A DNA stretch of 64,000 nt from NCBI GenBank assembly GCA_036704045.1, contig DATNQM010000002.1, positions 1 through 64,000 of the forward strand, written 5' to 3'. The DNA comes from Ancylothrix sp036704045. GTDB lineage: Bacteria > Cyanobacteriota > Cyanobacteriia > Cyanobacteriales > Oscillatoriaceae. Positions within the stretch are counted from its first letter, which is position 1, and every line of letters begins with the position of its first letter. Positions 27,193 through 35,269 of the stretch are shown here, in pieces. The translations under genes and the position numbers were made by a program. The notes under the pieces were generated by a model. The model was not told the DNA's origin. It saw only the letters and a program-made list of their open reading frames with translations, and did no database searches.

Positions 27193-27272
27193 AATGTAGG
27201 TTCGGTAGAGGAACGAAACCCAACTTTTGAGGGGCTTTGATGGGTTGCGCTACTCTACCCAACAAAACCAGT
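27193..27272. repeat. MITE-like hairpin repeat
   Basis: GGTAGAGGAACGAAACCCA (27201-27219) is an imperfect inverted repeat of TGGGTTGCGCTACTCTACC (27241-27259), preceded by ATGTAGGTT and followed by AACAAAACC. I know very similar words (AACGAAACCCAAC, GGGTTGCGCT) as dispersed intergenic repeats in cyanobacteria. Confidence 0.6.
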
Positions 27273-27369
27273 AGTTATGTGCTTCTACTTAAAGTATATT
27301 TATTTAACAACAAATAAAAACCCAAGCTAGATATAAAAAGCAAATACTTAAGCTTACTTACTATCAAAC

Positions 27370-27411
27370 AAAAAAGCGGTCGCTTAATTGAAAAAAAAAG
27401 CAACCGCCTTT
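27370..27411 (-). terminator. Terminator downstream of argC
   Basis: On the minus strand GGCGGTTGCTT and AAGCGACCGC pair (one G-T or mismatch) around an A/T-rich loop, and TTTTTT follows. It is about 120 bp after the argC stop. Confidence 0.65.
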
Positions 27412-27530
27412 AACTTCAAAAACAAACCATAGCATTAAAAAATGCACCGGCCCCTAACTCTACCCACATCACCCCAAGCCCCCCAATTATTAACAAAAAA
27501 ACTAAAAAATTAGCTTTCTCTCATCAACAA

Positions 27531-28589
27531 CTAAGGATAAAAACACATCTGAGGTAAACCCAAAGTCTCATCCCAACCCATCATCAAATTAAGACACTGA
27601 ATAGCCTGCCCAGCCTGCCCCTTAATCATATTATCAATCACCGACATCACAATCACCCTGTCCGTACGAGGATCCACCTCCACCCCGATATAACAAATAT
27701 TAGTTCCACAAGCCCATTTAGTTTGTGGATAAACCCCCGCCGGCAAAACCTTAACCCAAGGAGAAGAACGATAAAAAGCCGAATAAATAGTTAACAAATC
27801 CTCCCTTACCAACCCTGGATCACGCAAAGTCGCATAAACCGTCGCCAAAATACCCCGCACCATCGGAATCAAATGGGGAGTAAACTGTACCAAAACCTCA
27901 TGGCCGGCCAAATCACTACAAATCTGTTCAATCTCAGGAGTATGCCGGTGACGCCCCACATTATAAGCCCCCAAAGAATTATCAGCCTCAGCCAACAACA
28001 AATTAGTTTTCGCCTGTCTCCCCCCCCCAGAAGTACCAGACTTTGCATCAACAATCGCCGTTTCTGGCAAAACCAAACCCTGTTTAAGAAGCGGAGAAAG
28101 CGCCAATAAACTAGCAGTTGGATAACACCCCGGACAACCAACTAACTGCGCTTCTTTAATTTTTTCTCGATATAACTCAGGTAATCCATAAACTGCTTTT
28201 TCTGCCGTATCCTTATCCGTACGTTCTCCACCATACCAAGCAGTATAAGTATCCAAATTAAAAAAACGATAATCGGCCGAAAGATCCAAAACCTTACAAC
28301 CTTTTTCCAACAAAGTAGGAGTCATTTTATAAGCCAACCCATTTGGAAGTGACAGAAACACCACATCACAACGTTCTGCCATTACCTCCACATCCACCGG
28401 CTCAATTATTTGTGATACAGAATGACCTAAATGGGGGTATAAATCAGAAAAAGGCTTACCAGCACTACTGTCACCCCCCAGATAAGTCAACTCCAGCTTA
28501 GGATGATCCATCAGCAGGCGTACCAACTGCACCCCGCCATAGCCCGAAGCACCAACAATCCCCACTCGTAGCCGTTGCGAATCATTCAT
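27531..28589 (-). CDS. argC: N-acetyl-gamma-glutamyl-phosphate reductase
   Basis: NADPH-dependent reduction of N-acetylglutamyl phosphate to the semialdehyde, third step of arginine synthesis. 352 residues. The Rossmann start VGIVGASGYGG, the catalytic Cys (C155) in VGCPGCYPTA, and TPHLIPMVRGILATVY are all present. The start codon is ATG. No other arg gene is adjacent, which is normal for cyanobacteria where these genes are scattered. The upstream region holds a decayed regulator gene on the other strand. Confidence 0.97.
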   Translation of the reverse strand: MNDSQRLRVGIVGASGYGGVQLVRLLMDHPKLELTYLGGDSSAGKPFSDLYPHLGHSVSQIIEPVDVEVMAERCDVVFLSLPNGLAYKMTPTLLEKGCKVLDLSADYRFFNLDTYTAWYGGERTDKDTAEKAVYGLPELYREKIKEAQLVGCPGCYPTASLLALSPLLKQGLVLPETAIVDAKSGTSGGGRQAKTNLLLAEADNSLGAYNVGRHRHTPEIEQICSDLAGHEVLVQFTPHLIPMVRGILATVYATLRDPGLVREDLLTIYSAFYRSSPWVKVLPAGVYPQTKWACGTNICYIGVEVDPRTDRVIVMSVIDNMIKGQAGQAIQCLNLMMGWDETLGLPQMCFYP

Positions 28590-29549
28590 AATAGTTACTC
28601 CCTAACCCTTTTTTGCTTAACGTTCGTTCGGTATTTGCTGAATTCTATATTAGGTTGGCTTCTGTGAACCGTTACGGGGAACCACAGTTTTTAGGAAATT
28701 TCGGCCATCACAGTCATAGTGGCTAAATGAAAACGCCCCATCAGCCTATGTTTTTTGATCTCACCTCAAAAAGTTTAGACTAAAAGCATTTGGTGAAAGA
28801 GTCAGGCAATTAAGACTAGCAAGAGTCTATCTCAAGAACAGTTAGCAGAATTACCAAAAACTTAAGGTGCCGGTTTTCACCGCAACTATATCGGCAGTAT
28901 AGAACGAGGTCAACAAAACAGGGAGATTTTCAACATTGTCTGATTTAGGCAAAGCATTAGACATAACCGCCAGCCAACTCTTAAAAAGTATTGAGTAAAT
29001 CAATATAGAGATTTTTATCGCAACTGCGGCTTTAAAATAAAACCTTCAAAGATAAATCCAGAAGTTGCAGAAAAAGACCGGGTTTAAATCAGATTTAGTA
29101 CCTGTTATTTCATCTACCAAAACAGTTTATAAAAACCAGTTTTCTTTTATAACAAGGAGTTTTAGCTTCCCATAATCAGCTAAAAAAACGCCATAAAGTC
29201 TTTTTATCATCTTTAGAAACTTTCTATTTCAGACTTGTAGTAGCTTCTAAAACTTAGCTCCATACACTTGTTTAACAGTCTCGACATCCTCTAGGCAATC
29301 ACCCTAATAAATCACACAGTTCGGTGCTTGATAAGACAATTTGCCCAAACAACTAACATTTTCTTTGCATAACTTACCTCTTACTATTTTTTGCCTAATA
29401 TCAACAACATAACCCTCAAAATTATACACCGGCCACCCCTACCCCCCAACTCCTCCCCAACCAACCCCTACCCCAGAGCCACAAACGGGCTAAAATCGAA
29501 AATATTATAAGCTTAAGAAAACTTTACGAGTAAATAGCTGGACTCTTCC
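28590..29549. other. 960-bp region with one decayed gene
   Basis: Apart from the XRE-type remnant at 28771-28998, no open frame or recognisable element was found. 29000-29500 is AT-rich with several short stops in all frames. Promoters for argC (left end, minus) and ribBA (right end, plus) should lie here. Confidence 0.4.
28771..28998 (+). pseudogene. Decayed XRE-family helix-turn-helix regulator
   Basis: Pieces of one small HTH protein can be read in successive frames: FGERVRQLRLAR (frame of 28789), then LSQEQLAEL, then FHRNYIGSIERGQQN, then LSDLGKALDITASQLLKSIE followed by TAA at 28996-28998. In order they make the classic XRE/C-protein fold (recognition helix region HRNYIGSIERG). At least two frameshifts and an internal stop break it, and no start codon in frame with the first piece was found. 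Intact relatives often control restriction-modification systems; no such system is next to it here. Confidence 0.8.
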
Positions 29550-31247
29550 GTGCAATCGCCCCAAAATCCCATAAGACAACCCGTCAAATTTGACCCCATC
29601 GACACCGCCCTAGACGAACTCAAAGCAGGCCGGTGTATAGTAGTCGTCGATGACGAAAACCGCGAAAACGAAGGCGACCTAATCTGCGCCGGCCAATTCG
29701 CCACACCAGACATGATCAACTTCATGGCCATCCATGCCAGAGGTTTAATTTGTCTAGCAATGACCGGCCAACGCCTCGACGAACTAGACCTCCCTTTGAT
29801 GGTCTCCCGTAGCAAAAACATCTCCGACCAAACCGCCTTTACCGTCAGCATCGACGGTGAACGCCACCTCGGAGTCACCACCGGCATCTCCGCAGAAGAC
29901 CGCGCCCGGACGATTCAAATCACCCTCAATCCATCCTCAGAACCAGGCGACCTCCGCCGACCCGGACACATCTTTCCGCTACGGGCCAAAGACGGCGGCG
30001 TACTCCAGCGGGCCGGTCACACCGAAGCAGCAGTAGACCTTTGTCGGCTTGCCGGCCTCTACCCCGCCGGAGTCATCTGCGAAATTCAAAACCCCGATGG
30101 TTCAATGGCAAGGCTACCCGAACTCATCGAATACGCCCAAAGCCATAACCTCAAAATCATCAGCATCGCCGACCTGATCAGCTACCGACTAAAACACGAC
30201 CGCTTCGTACAACGCGAAACCGTCGCCCTCCTTCCCACAGAATTCGGCCAATTCAAAATCTACGCCTACCGAAACCTCCTCGACAACACCGAACACGTCG
30301 CCATCGTCAAAGGCGACCCCAAAGACTTTGCCGAAAAACCAGTCATGGTAAGAGTCCACTCCGAATGTCTCACCGGCGACGCCCTCGGATCATTACGTTG
30401 CGACTGCCGAATGCAACTGCAAGCAGCCCTGAAAATGATCGACCAAGTTGGCGAAGGAGTAATAGTTTACCTACGCCAAGAAGGGCGCGGCATTGGACTT
30501 GTCAACAAACTCAAAGCCTACTCCCTCCAAGACCTAGGCTACGACACCGTAGAAGCCAACGAACGCCTCGGCTTTCCCGCCGACCTCCGCAACTACGGTA
30601 TGGGAGCTCAAATGCTCAATGATTTAGGTATCACAAAAATCCGCCTGATCACCAACAACCCTCGCAAAATTGCCGGTCTCAAAGGCTACGGCATCGAAAT
30701 TGTAGACCGCGTACCCCTACTCATAGAAGCCAACCCCTATAACTGCTTCTATCTCGATACCAAAGCCCAAAAACTCGGCCATATGTTGCTACAAACCTAC
30801 CTAGCAACCGTTGCGATTTTTTGGGACGACGAACCCAGCCGCCCAGAACGCTATAACCGGCTTGAAAAAATGCGTTCCCACGCCGTAGATCACCATCTAT
30901 TGATGCGAGAAGAAGCCCGGCCAGTAATTTTACCCCTGTTTGGCAAACCCTCAGTAGCAGTGCATTTTGGCCTCGATCAACCCGGTATGGCAGCCCCCGA
31001 CTGGTACAAGCAAAAAAACCACCCCTATCTCCAATCTCTTGCCCAAATTCTCGATAAAATCAGCCAGCTGCCCCAAGTCGCCCGCATGGAGTTCTTAATT
31101 TCTACCGGCGGTAACGACCCCCTCATCCACTTAACGGCCGACCTAGACCGTCAAAACTACAGCTTATTAAAACAGCTACCATCTTCGGTTTGCGAACAAC
31201 TCGAAACCCAAATTATCTACAACTTTAGTCAAGATCATTCTCTCTAA
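29550..31247 (+). CDS. ribBA: Bifunctional 3,4-dihydroxy-2-butanone 4-phosphate synthase / GTP cyclohydrolase II
   Basis: Both entry reactions of riboflavin synthesis in one protein of 565 residues. RibB part: residues about 15-215 with DDENRENEGDLI and the Mg/His region AGHTEAAVDL. RibA part: about 220-410 with the zinc cysteines in SECLTGDALGSLRCDC and the GTP-site REGRGIGL. The last 145 residues (after LLQTYLATVAIFWDDE) are an extension without assigned function, usual in cyanobacteria. The start is GTG at 29550, supported by frame and by alignment of the first motif. No FMN riboswitch-like leader could be seen upstream. Confidence 0.96.
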   Translation: MQSPQNPIRQPVKFDPIDTALDELKAGRCIVVVDDENRENEGDLICAGQFATPDMINFMAIHARGLICLAMTGQRLDELDLPLMVSRSKNISDQTAFTVSIDGERHLGVTTGISAEDRARTIQITLNPSSEPGDLRRPGHIFPLRAKDGGVLQRAGHTEAAVDLCRLAGLYPAGVICEIQNPDGSMARLPELIEYAQSHNLKIISIADLISYRLKHDRFVQRETVALLPTEFGQFKIYAYRNLLDNTEHVAIVKGDPKDFAEKPVMVRVHSECLTGDALGSLRCDCRMQLQAALKMIDQVGEGVIVYLRQEGRGIGLVNKLKAYSLQDLGYDTVEANERLGFPADLRNYGMGAQMLNDLGITKIRLITNNPRKIAGLKGYGIEIVDRVPLLIEANPYNCFYLDTKAQKLGHMLLQTYLATVAIFWDDEPSRPERYNRLEKMRSHAVDHHLLMREEARPVILPLFGKPSVAVHFGLDQPGMAAPDWYKQKNHPYLQSLAQILDKISQLPQVARMEFLISTGGNDPLIHLTADLDRQNYSLLKQLPSSVCEQLETQIIYNFSQDHSL

Positions 31248-31262
31248 ATCTTGTCAAAAATA

Positions 31263-31335
31263 TTGGTCAGTCGTAATACAGAATTGGCAAAAATTAAGTC
31301 ATTCAGACACCAATTCACAATTCACAACTGACCAG
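31263..31335. terminator. Inverted repeat after ribBA
   Basis: TTGGTCAGTCGT (31263-31274) and ACAACTGACCAG (31324-31335) are inverted with two mismatches, with CAGAATTGG and CCAATTCAC also able to pair inside. It lies 15 bp after the ribBA stop and is followed by a T-rich stretch. Confidence 0.5.
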
Positions 31336-31416
31336 CTATTTTTAGATAGTTTTTTTCGAGTTGACGGTTTGTTAAATTTTTAAAGGGCAGATTAACGCTG
31401 ATGAAGGCGGATATAT

Positions 31417-31710
31417 TTAAGGGAAAAAAGGAATAATATTCCTTAAAAAACCCCTTACTCTCAACAAGAAAATAAGATGCTGAAGATCCGAGCTAATTTT
31501 TGCTGCTTGCGGCCCTTTTTGTAGTTGTTCTTGAATTAAAATATACTCCGCTGCACTCACCGGCTTACCATCCAATGGCGAACGTGCTTCTGTAAAAATT
31601 TCTGTCCGCAGCACTTCTTCTGGTACATCCTCTGGTGGTGGTAACGCCCTTGCCGGTGAAACAAAACCCACAAACCATAAAAGTAAACAGATAACAGCAA
31701 ACTTTTTCAT
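31417..31710 (-). CDS. Small secreted hypothetical protein
   Basis: 97 residues: signal peptide (KFAVICLLLWFVGFVSPARA, cleavage after ARA) followed by about 75 residues, Pro/Glu-rich at first (LPPPEDVPEEVLRTEI) with a helix SAAEYILIQEQLQKG and a hydrophobic C-terminus (HLIFLLRVRGFLRNIIPFFP). I do not recognise the family. It is exported to the periplasm or thylakoid lumen by inference. The membrane-protein gene 34 bp upstream on the same strand may be co-transcribed. Confidence 0.7.
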   Translation of the reverse strand: MKKFAVICLLLWFVGFVSPARALPPPEDVPEEVLRTEIFTEARSPLDGKPVSAAEYILIQEQLQKGPQAAKISSDLQHLIFLLRVRGFLRNIIPFFP

Positions 31711-31744
31711 GGGTCTGTCCTCTCACCGGCCTTTCATACTTATT

Positions 31745-32515
31745 TTACTCGTAATAACTGCTTTGAGACACTAATTCCTCTCTCTGTTTTTGTGGGAAAC
31801 CGGCCAATTCCTTCCCAACTCTTACTTGCACAATTACCTCATTCAGATAATCGCTAATATAAGACAACAACGAATGGATAAAAGTCACAATTCCCAGCAT
31901 TTCAAATAGTTCTTCAAAAGTAGCTACTGTTTGGTATCCTAGCGTTTCCATCCCTTCCTCAAAAGCCATGTTTCCGCCAATTAGTTCTGCACCTATGGCA
32001 CCGCCAATATAAAGTCCAGCGCCCAAAAGAAATAAAGTCCGAGTTTTGGCCGGTAAATGACCTAAAAATTTCACATAAGATAAACCCAATATCACCAACA
32101 GAAAAGCTGCCGGAACAACCCAAGTAAAATAAAGAAAACCACTAGCTCCTAAGAATTTCCGAAATGGTGAAATCAACTGTTCATGAAACTGAAAAAGCTC
32201 ATCAAAAGACAGAAAGAAAAACACCCCAGATAAAAATCTCCAATGCTTTGCATAGCGAGAATTATCTTGTTTTCTAGCAGAACTAATCAACCATAGCAAT
32301 ATTCCACTAAATAGCAAAGCTAAGGCTGAGTAAACCGTAGGAATATTGTACTCTGAATCTACATGAAATAAACTTTGGATGTAATATTTTAAAGGGTAAC
32401 TAGGTAATAAAAAACGGCTTAATTGTGTTACATAAGAAAGCGTTACTAAGGAAAAAACTACAAACAGCAAAACCCGTGTTACCTTCCAAGGAGATAAGGA
32501 AACTTTAAATTTCAT
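31745..32515 (-). CDS. Polytopic membrane protein with acidic/His motifs
   Basis: 256 residues with six or seven predicted helices (VTRVLLFVVFSLVTLSYV, ALALLFSGILLWLI, GFLYFTWVVPAAFLLVILGL, TLFLLGAGLYIGGAIGAE). Two conserved-looking motifs stand out at membrane edges: LSFDELFQFHEQ (about residue 100) and TVATFEELFEMLG (about 205), with an extra Glu in AELIGG. Two carboxylate/His clusters of this kind could bind a metal, but no known enzyme family is recognised. It ends in a charged cytosolic tail. The secreted hypothetical protein gene follows 34 bp downstream. Confidence 0.7.
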   Translation of the reverse strand: MKFKVSLSPWKVTRVLLFVVFSLVTLSYVTQLSRFLLPSYPLKYYIQSLFHVDSEYNIPTVYSALALLFSGILLWLISSARKQDNSRYAKHWRFLSGVFFFLSFDELFQFHEQLISPFRKFLGASGFLYFTWVVPAAFLLVILGLSYVKFLGHLPAKTRTLFLLGAGLYIGGAIGAELIGGNMAFEEGMETLGYQTVATFEELFEMLGIVTFIHSLLSYISDYLNEVIVQVRVGKELAGFPQKQREELVSQSSYYE

Positions 32516-32872
32516 GGCACTTTTTTGAATGATTTAGTAAAAAGTTTTACCCCCTATAAACAGAGATTTAGGTAATGCCAGAGCCAGTTTATCTCTGCCC
32601 TATTACATAATTTTTTGGCTTTAATTTCTACTGTTTTAGTGAGGTTAAGGTAAGTTTAATACAAGGTAAAAAGATAACGTCTCCCTCTGTAGATAGATCA
32701 GGTAGGCTGACTTTTGAAATAGATATCATCTTTCAATGGCAGAAAAAGATATTGAATAGCCTGCTTAACTGAGTTAAGAAAGCACCAAAATGCTACAAAA
32801 AAGCAAAAAATCTCTATCTAATACTTTTCGATGACTAGAAAAAATTATTCAATTCTCTCAACGAACTAGACT
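32516..32872. other. AT-rich intergenic region, nothing recognised
   Basis: 357 bp between two minus-strand genes, without a convincing open frame, hairpin or repeat. The promoter of the membrane-protein gene should lie at its left end. Confidence 0.35.
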
Positions 32873-33541
32873 TTATAACCCCGGAGGCAAAGGTTCATTG
32901 CAAATATCATGAATCTCAGCAATACGCTGCATCAAAAGAGGATAATTTTCTTTATACTGTGGAATTCTTGCCAAAGGACTCAACAAAGCCGCCGCCGCCA
33001 AATCAGCCACACTCAAATTATCTCCTACCAAAAAAGGAGAATTTTGCCACCGGCACCCCAAAAACTCCATAGCCTTATCCAAGCGGTCTGTCGCCAACTT
33101 TACCGAAGCCGAATTAATATTATATTGCCGACGCACAACCCCAATCACCAACTGACTAAAAAAAGACCCATCAATCGACTTACCAGCACCGGCACGAAAA
33201 TCATAATAAACAAACCTAGTTGCCACACCAACACTTTCATCAAGCCAATCTTCCAACATCCAAGCCTCACCCTGTAGCTGTGGGGAAACCGGCAACAAAG
33301 AAGGCTCAGGCTGGTAGCGTTCCAAAAACTTAAAAATCTGTGTCGAATCTCCAATGGCAGCCTGTTCATTTTCCAATTGCGGAAGTAAAACAGGCATTGT
33401 CGTCAAACCCGTAAGCGGTTTCAACTTCAAACTATGAAACCCAGGAGTTAAATTTTCCACCGCATAAGAAATCTTTTTATAACCCAGAGCCAAACGAGCC
33501 TTACGGCAATAATGAGAAGTGCTGAACTGTAAAAGCAACAT
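32873..33541 (-). CDS. Glutathione S-transferase family protein
   Basis: 222 residues: N-terminal thioredoxin-like domain (LLLQFSTSHYCRKARLALG, then TTMPVLLPQ with the cis-Pro, and GDSTQIFKFLE with the Glu-Ser/Asp-Ser glutathione motif) and a C-terminal helical domain (FLVGDNLSVADLAAAALLSPLA, the family's N-capping box). The active residue is probably Ser or Cys in STSHYC. The substrate is unknown; roles in detoxification or redox balance are inferred. Not obviously in an operon. Confidence 0.9.
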   Translation of the reverse strand: MLLLQFSTSHYCRKARLALGYKKISYAVENLTPGFHSLKLKPLTGLTTMPVLLPQLENEQAAIGDSTQIFKFLERYQPEPSLLPVSPQLQGEAWMLEDWLDESVGVATRFVYYDFRAGAGKSIDGSFFSQLVIGVVRRQYNINSASVKLATDRLDKAMEFLGCRWQNSPFLVGDNLSVADLAAAALLSPLARIPQYKENYPLLMQRIAEIHDICNEPLPPGL

Positions 33542-33823
33542 TAATTAGCCAGCCAAAAAATCCAACAAAAAACTGCTAACAACTCAACTCAAACAACATA
33601 ACAAAAACAATAAACCCATACAACAGAGCTAGGCTTGAATTTTTCAAAAACAACACTAGCTCTTTTGCGCTGTTGGGTTCAACACAGAAAAATAAAAAAC
33701 TGATGGAACAACCCATCAAGAAAGTGGAGAGGAGCGATTGCCACAGCAAACGCTCTTTAAACTTCCGAGAAAAAACACGATCTCTAAATAGCTCGCAAAA
33801 AAAGTGAGGAGCGAGCCAAAAAT

Positions 33824-34054
33824 TTAAGGAGTTTTGGTTGCGGGTGTGGCTGCCGGAGTTTTTTCGGTCTTTTCGCCAGCAGCGGGGGTTTTAGCACCAG
33901 CAGGAGCAGCCGGAGTTGCAGCCGGAGTTGCAGCCGGAGCAGCCGGAGTTGCAGCCGGAGTTGTTTCAGGGGTTGTGGTAGTTTCGCCACCGCAAGCAGC
34001 CAGAGAGCCGGCCAAACCAAGACTTAAAACCAAAGCAAGTAATTTTTTGTTCAT
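33824..34054 (-). CDS. Small Ala/Pro/Thr-rich lipoprotein
   Basis: 76 residues from the ATG at 34054; a start at 34072 would add six. The signal peptide KKLLALVLSLGLAGSLAAC ends in a lipobox (LAAC), so the Cys should be lipidated. The mature part is simple: TTTTPETT, then repeats of TPAA/PAATP and a Lys/Glu/Thr tail. At DNA level a 15-bp unit (GCAGCCGGAGTTGCA-like) is repeated at 33900-33962 and can slip. Probably a flexible envelope spacer; function unknown. The opposite-strand frame over the same bases is a shadow of the repeat. Confidence 0.75.
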   Translation of the reverse strand: MNKKLLALVLSLGLAGSLAACGGETTTTPETTPAATPAAPAATPAATPAAPAGAKTPAAGEKTEKTPAATPATKTP

Positions 34055-34586
34055 AGACCAATAAATCGACACTTACGCCACCCAACAGAGCGGATGGATA
34101 AGGACGTTACCTCCTAACTAAGTTGACAATCAGCAGTTTATCAGTGTTGAAGAGCGGCTGCTAAGTAATAACACCCCACTTGCCGGAAAATAGCACGTTA
34201 GCACCGGCCGGTAAGTAGTAGCGCTGTCTTAGCCACCTTATAGTAGAGCGCCAGAGTGCATCTACTATAGCGAAGAACTTAGCATAAACTGAAAAGTTCT
34301 ACCTAAACCTCAACCAACAGCAGCCCAAATTGGAGTCCGCTAGATGAATAAGATACTTCATTTAACCAAAAATTTCATAAAAGTCAACATACTTATTTAG
34401 GGCGGTTTTCCCCCTCTCATAACCAGATTGAATTTTTCCCAGAGAAAAACAGCCTCTCTGCTAGGATGGTGGAGATTCATTTCTACTTCCCATACCCACC
34501 GGTTCGATCTGAGCGATTGTAAAGGTCTCATCAATTCCAGGGAGATCGAGCGCTGCAAAAATAGTTATTTTTTATAGGACAACTCT
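34055..34586. other. Divergent promoter region, no gene
   Basis: 532 bp between the lipoprotein gene (minus) and the FtsL-like gene (plus). 34100-34330 is more GC-rich than its surroundings (AGCACCGGCCGG, GTAGAGCGCCAGAG) and could hold a structured leader or small RNA, but I found no known RNA motif. Confidence 0.35.
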
Positions 34587-35120
34587 ATGACTGCTGCTAT
34601 TAAACCGTCTTTTTCTGGCCAACGGCTGCAACCGAGAACAAAACCTGACAATTCTGGCTTAAATACCAAAGTCACCGCCATAGACAGAAAAAAAACAGGC
34701 TTAGCTTCGGTTTCCAAGGGTGAACAAACCGTACAAATGATGCCTTCGCCGACACAGACTCCGGGGTGGTTGAGTTCTTTGATAGACGCACAAAAAGCTT
34801 CATCGATATTAACTGTTGTCTTGGCGGGAGCTTGTTTGAGTGTCTATGGCTTTACTGTCTACTCTCAGGAAAAATGGCAACAAGAATCTCTAAAATTAAG
34901 CTCTCTACGGCGGGATGAGCGGCAATTGATCGCAGCAAATGAAACTCTCAAAAATCAAATTGCTAAGTTAGCCGAACGTCCGGGGAGTGGTTTGGTAAAA
35001 CCAAGTCCTTCTCAAATGCTGTTTCTCGAACCGGCCCCAAAACGCCCTCAACCCACTTCTCCTTCCCAGCCCGCTCAAGCAGTTACCGATGACCTCGATT
35101 CGGCTCCTCTTGGTTACTAA
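34587..35120 (+). CDS. FtsL-like bitopic protein upstream of ftsI
   Basis: 177 residues with the topology of a divisome FtsL/DivIC protein: a basic, disordered cytosolic part of about 70 residues, one membrane helix (ASSILTVVLAGACLSVYGFTVY), a short heptad coiled coil (SLRRDERQLIAANETLKNQIAKLAE), then a Pro-rich tail ending in APLGY. FtsL is hard to find by sequence in cyanobacteria, so the call rests on topology and on the position 149 bp upstream of ftsI, where ftsL lies in many bacteria. A role in septal peptidoglycan synthesis is inferred. The start is ATG. Confidence 0.6.
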   Translation: MTAAIKPSFSGQRLQPRTKPDNSGLNTKVTAIDRKKTGLASVSKGEQTVQMMPSPTQTPGWLSSLIDAQKASSILTVVLAGACLSVYGFTVYSQEKWQQESLKLSSLRRDERQLIAANETLKNQIAKLAERPGSGLVKPSPSQMLFLEPAPKRPQPTSPSQPAQAVTDDLDSAPLGY

Positions 35121-35269
35121 AAGTTGCGTTGCGATCAAAAATAAATTTTAGCAATGGGCAGTTTTTTTGAAAAAATCCGAATAAACATAAATGCGTTAAT
35201 TTAGAACGCTATGTTAGTAAACCCCCAAGGTTACGAATAATTATTTGTGAGAATACAGGCAAGAAAATA

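Larger units (their letters stand above)
26845..27530. other. Long intergenic region with a hairpin repeat and a terminator, no gene
   Basis: It should contain the promoter of the cyclase gene at its left end and the 3' end of argC at its right end. Besides the two structures listed separately (27193-27272, 27370-27411) it holds AT-rich sequence with no convincing open frame. Confidence 0.4.

Noticed and set aside
33834..34064. Plus-strand Gly/Val/Ala-rich frame opposite the lipoprotein
   Set aside because: Produced by reading the 15-bp repeat in reverse; the opposite frame has a proper signal peptide and lipobox.
34501..34530. GGTTCGATCTGAGCG as a possible tRNA T-arm
   Set aside because: No acceptor stem or anticodon arm could be folded around it.
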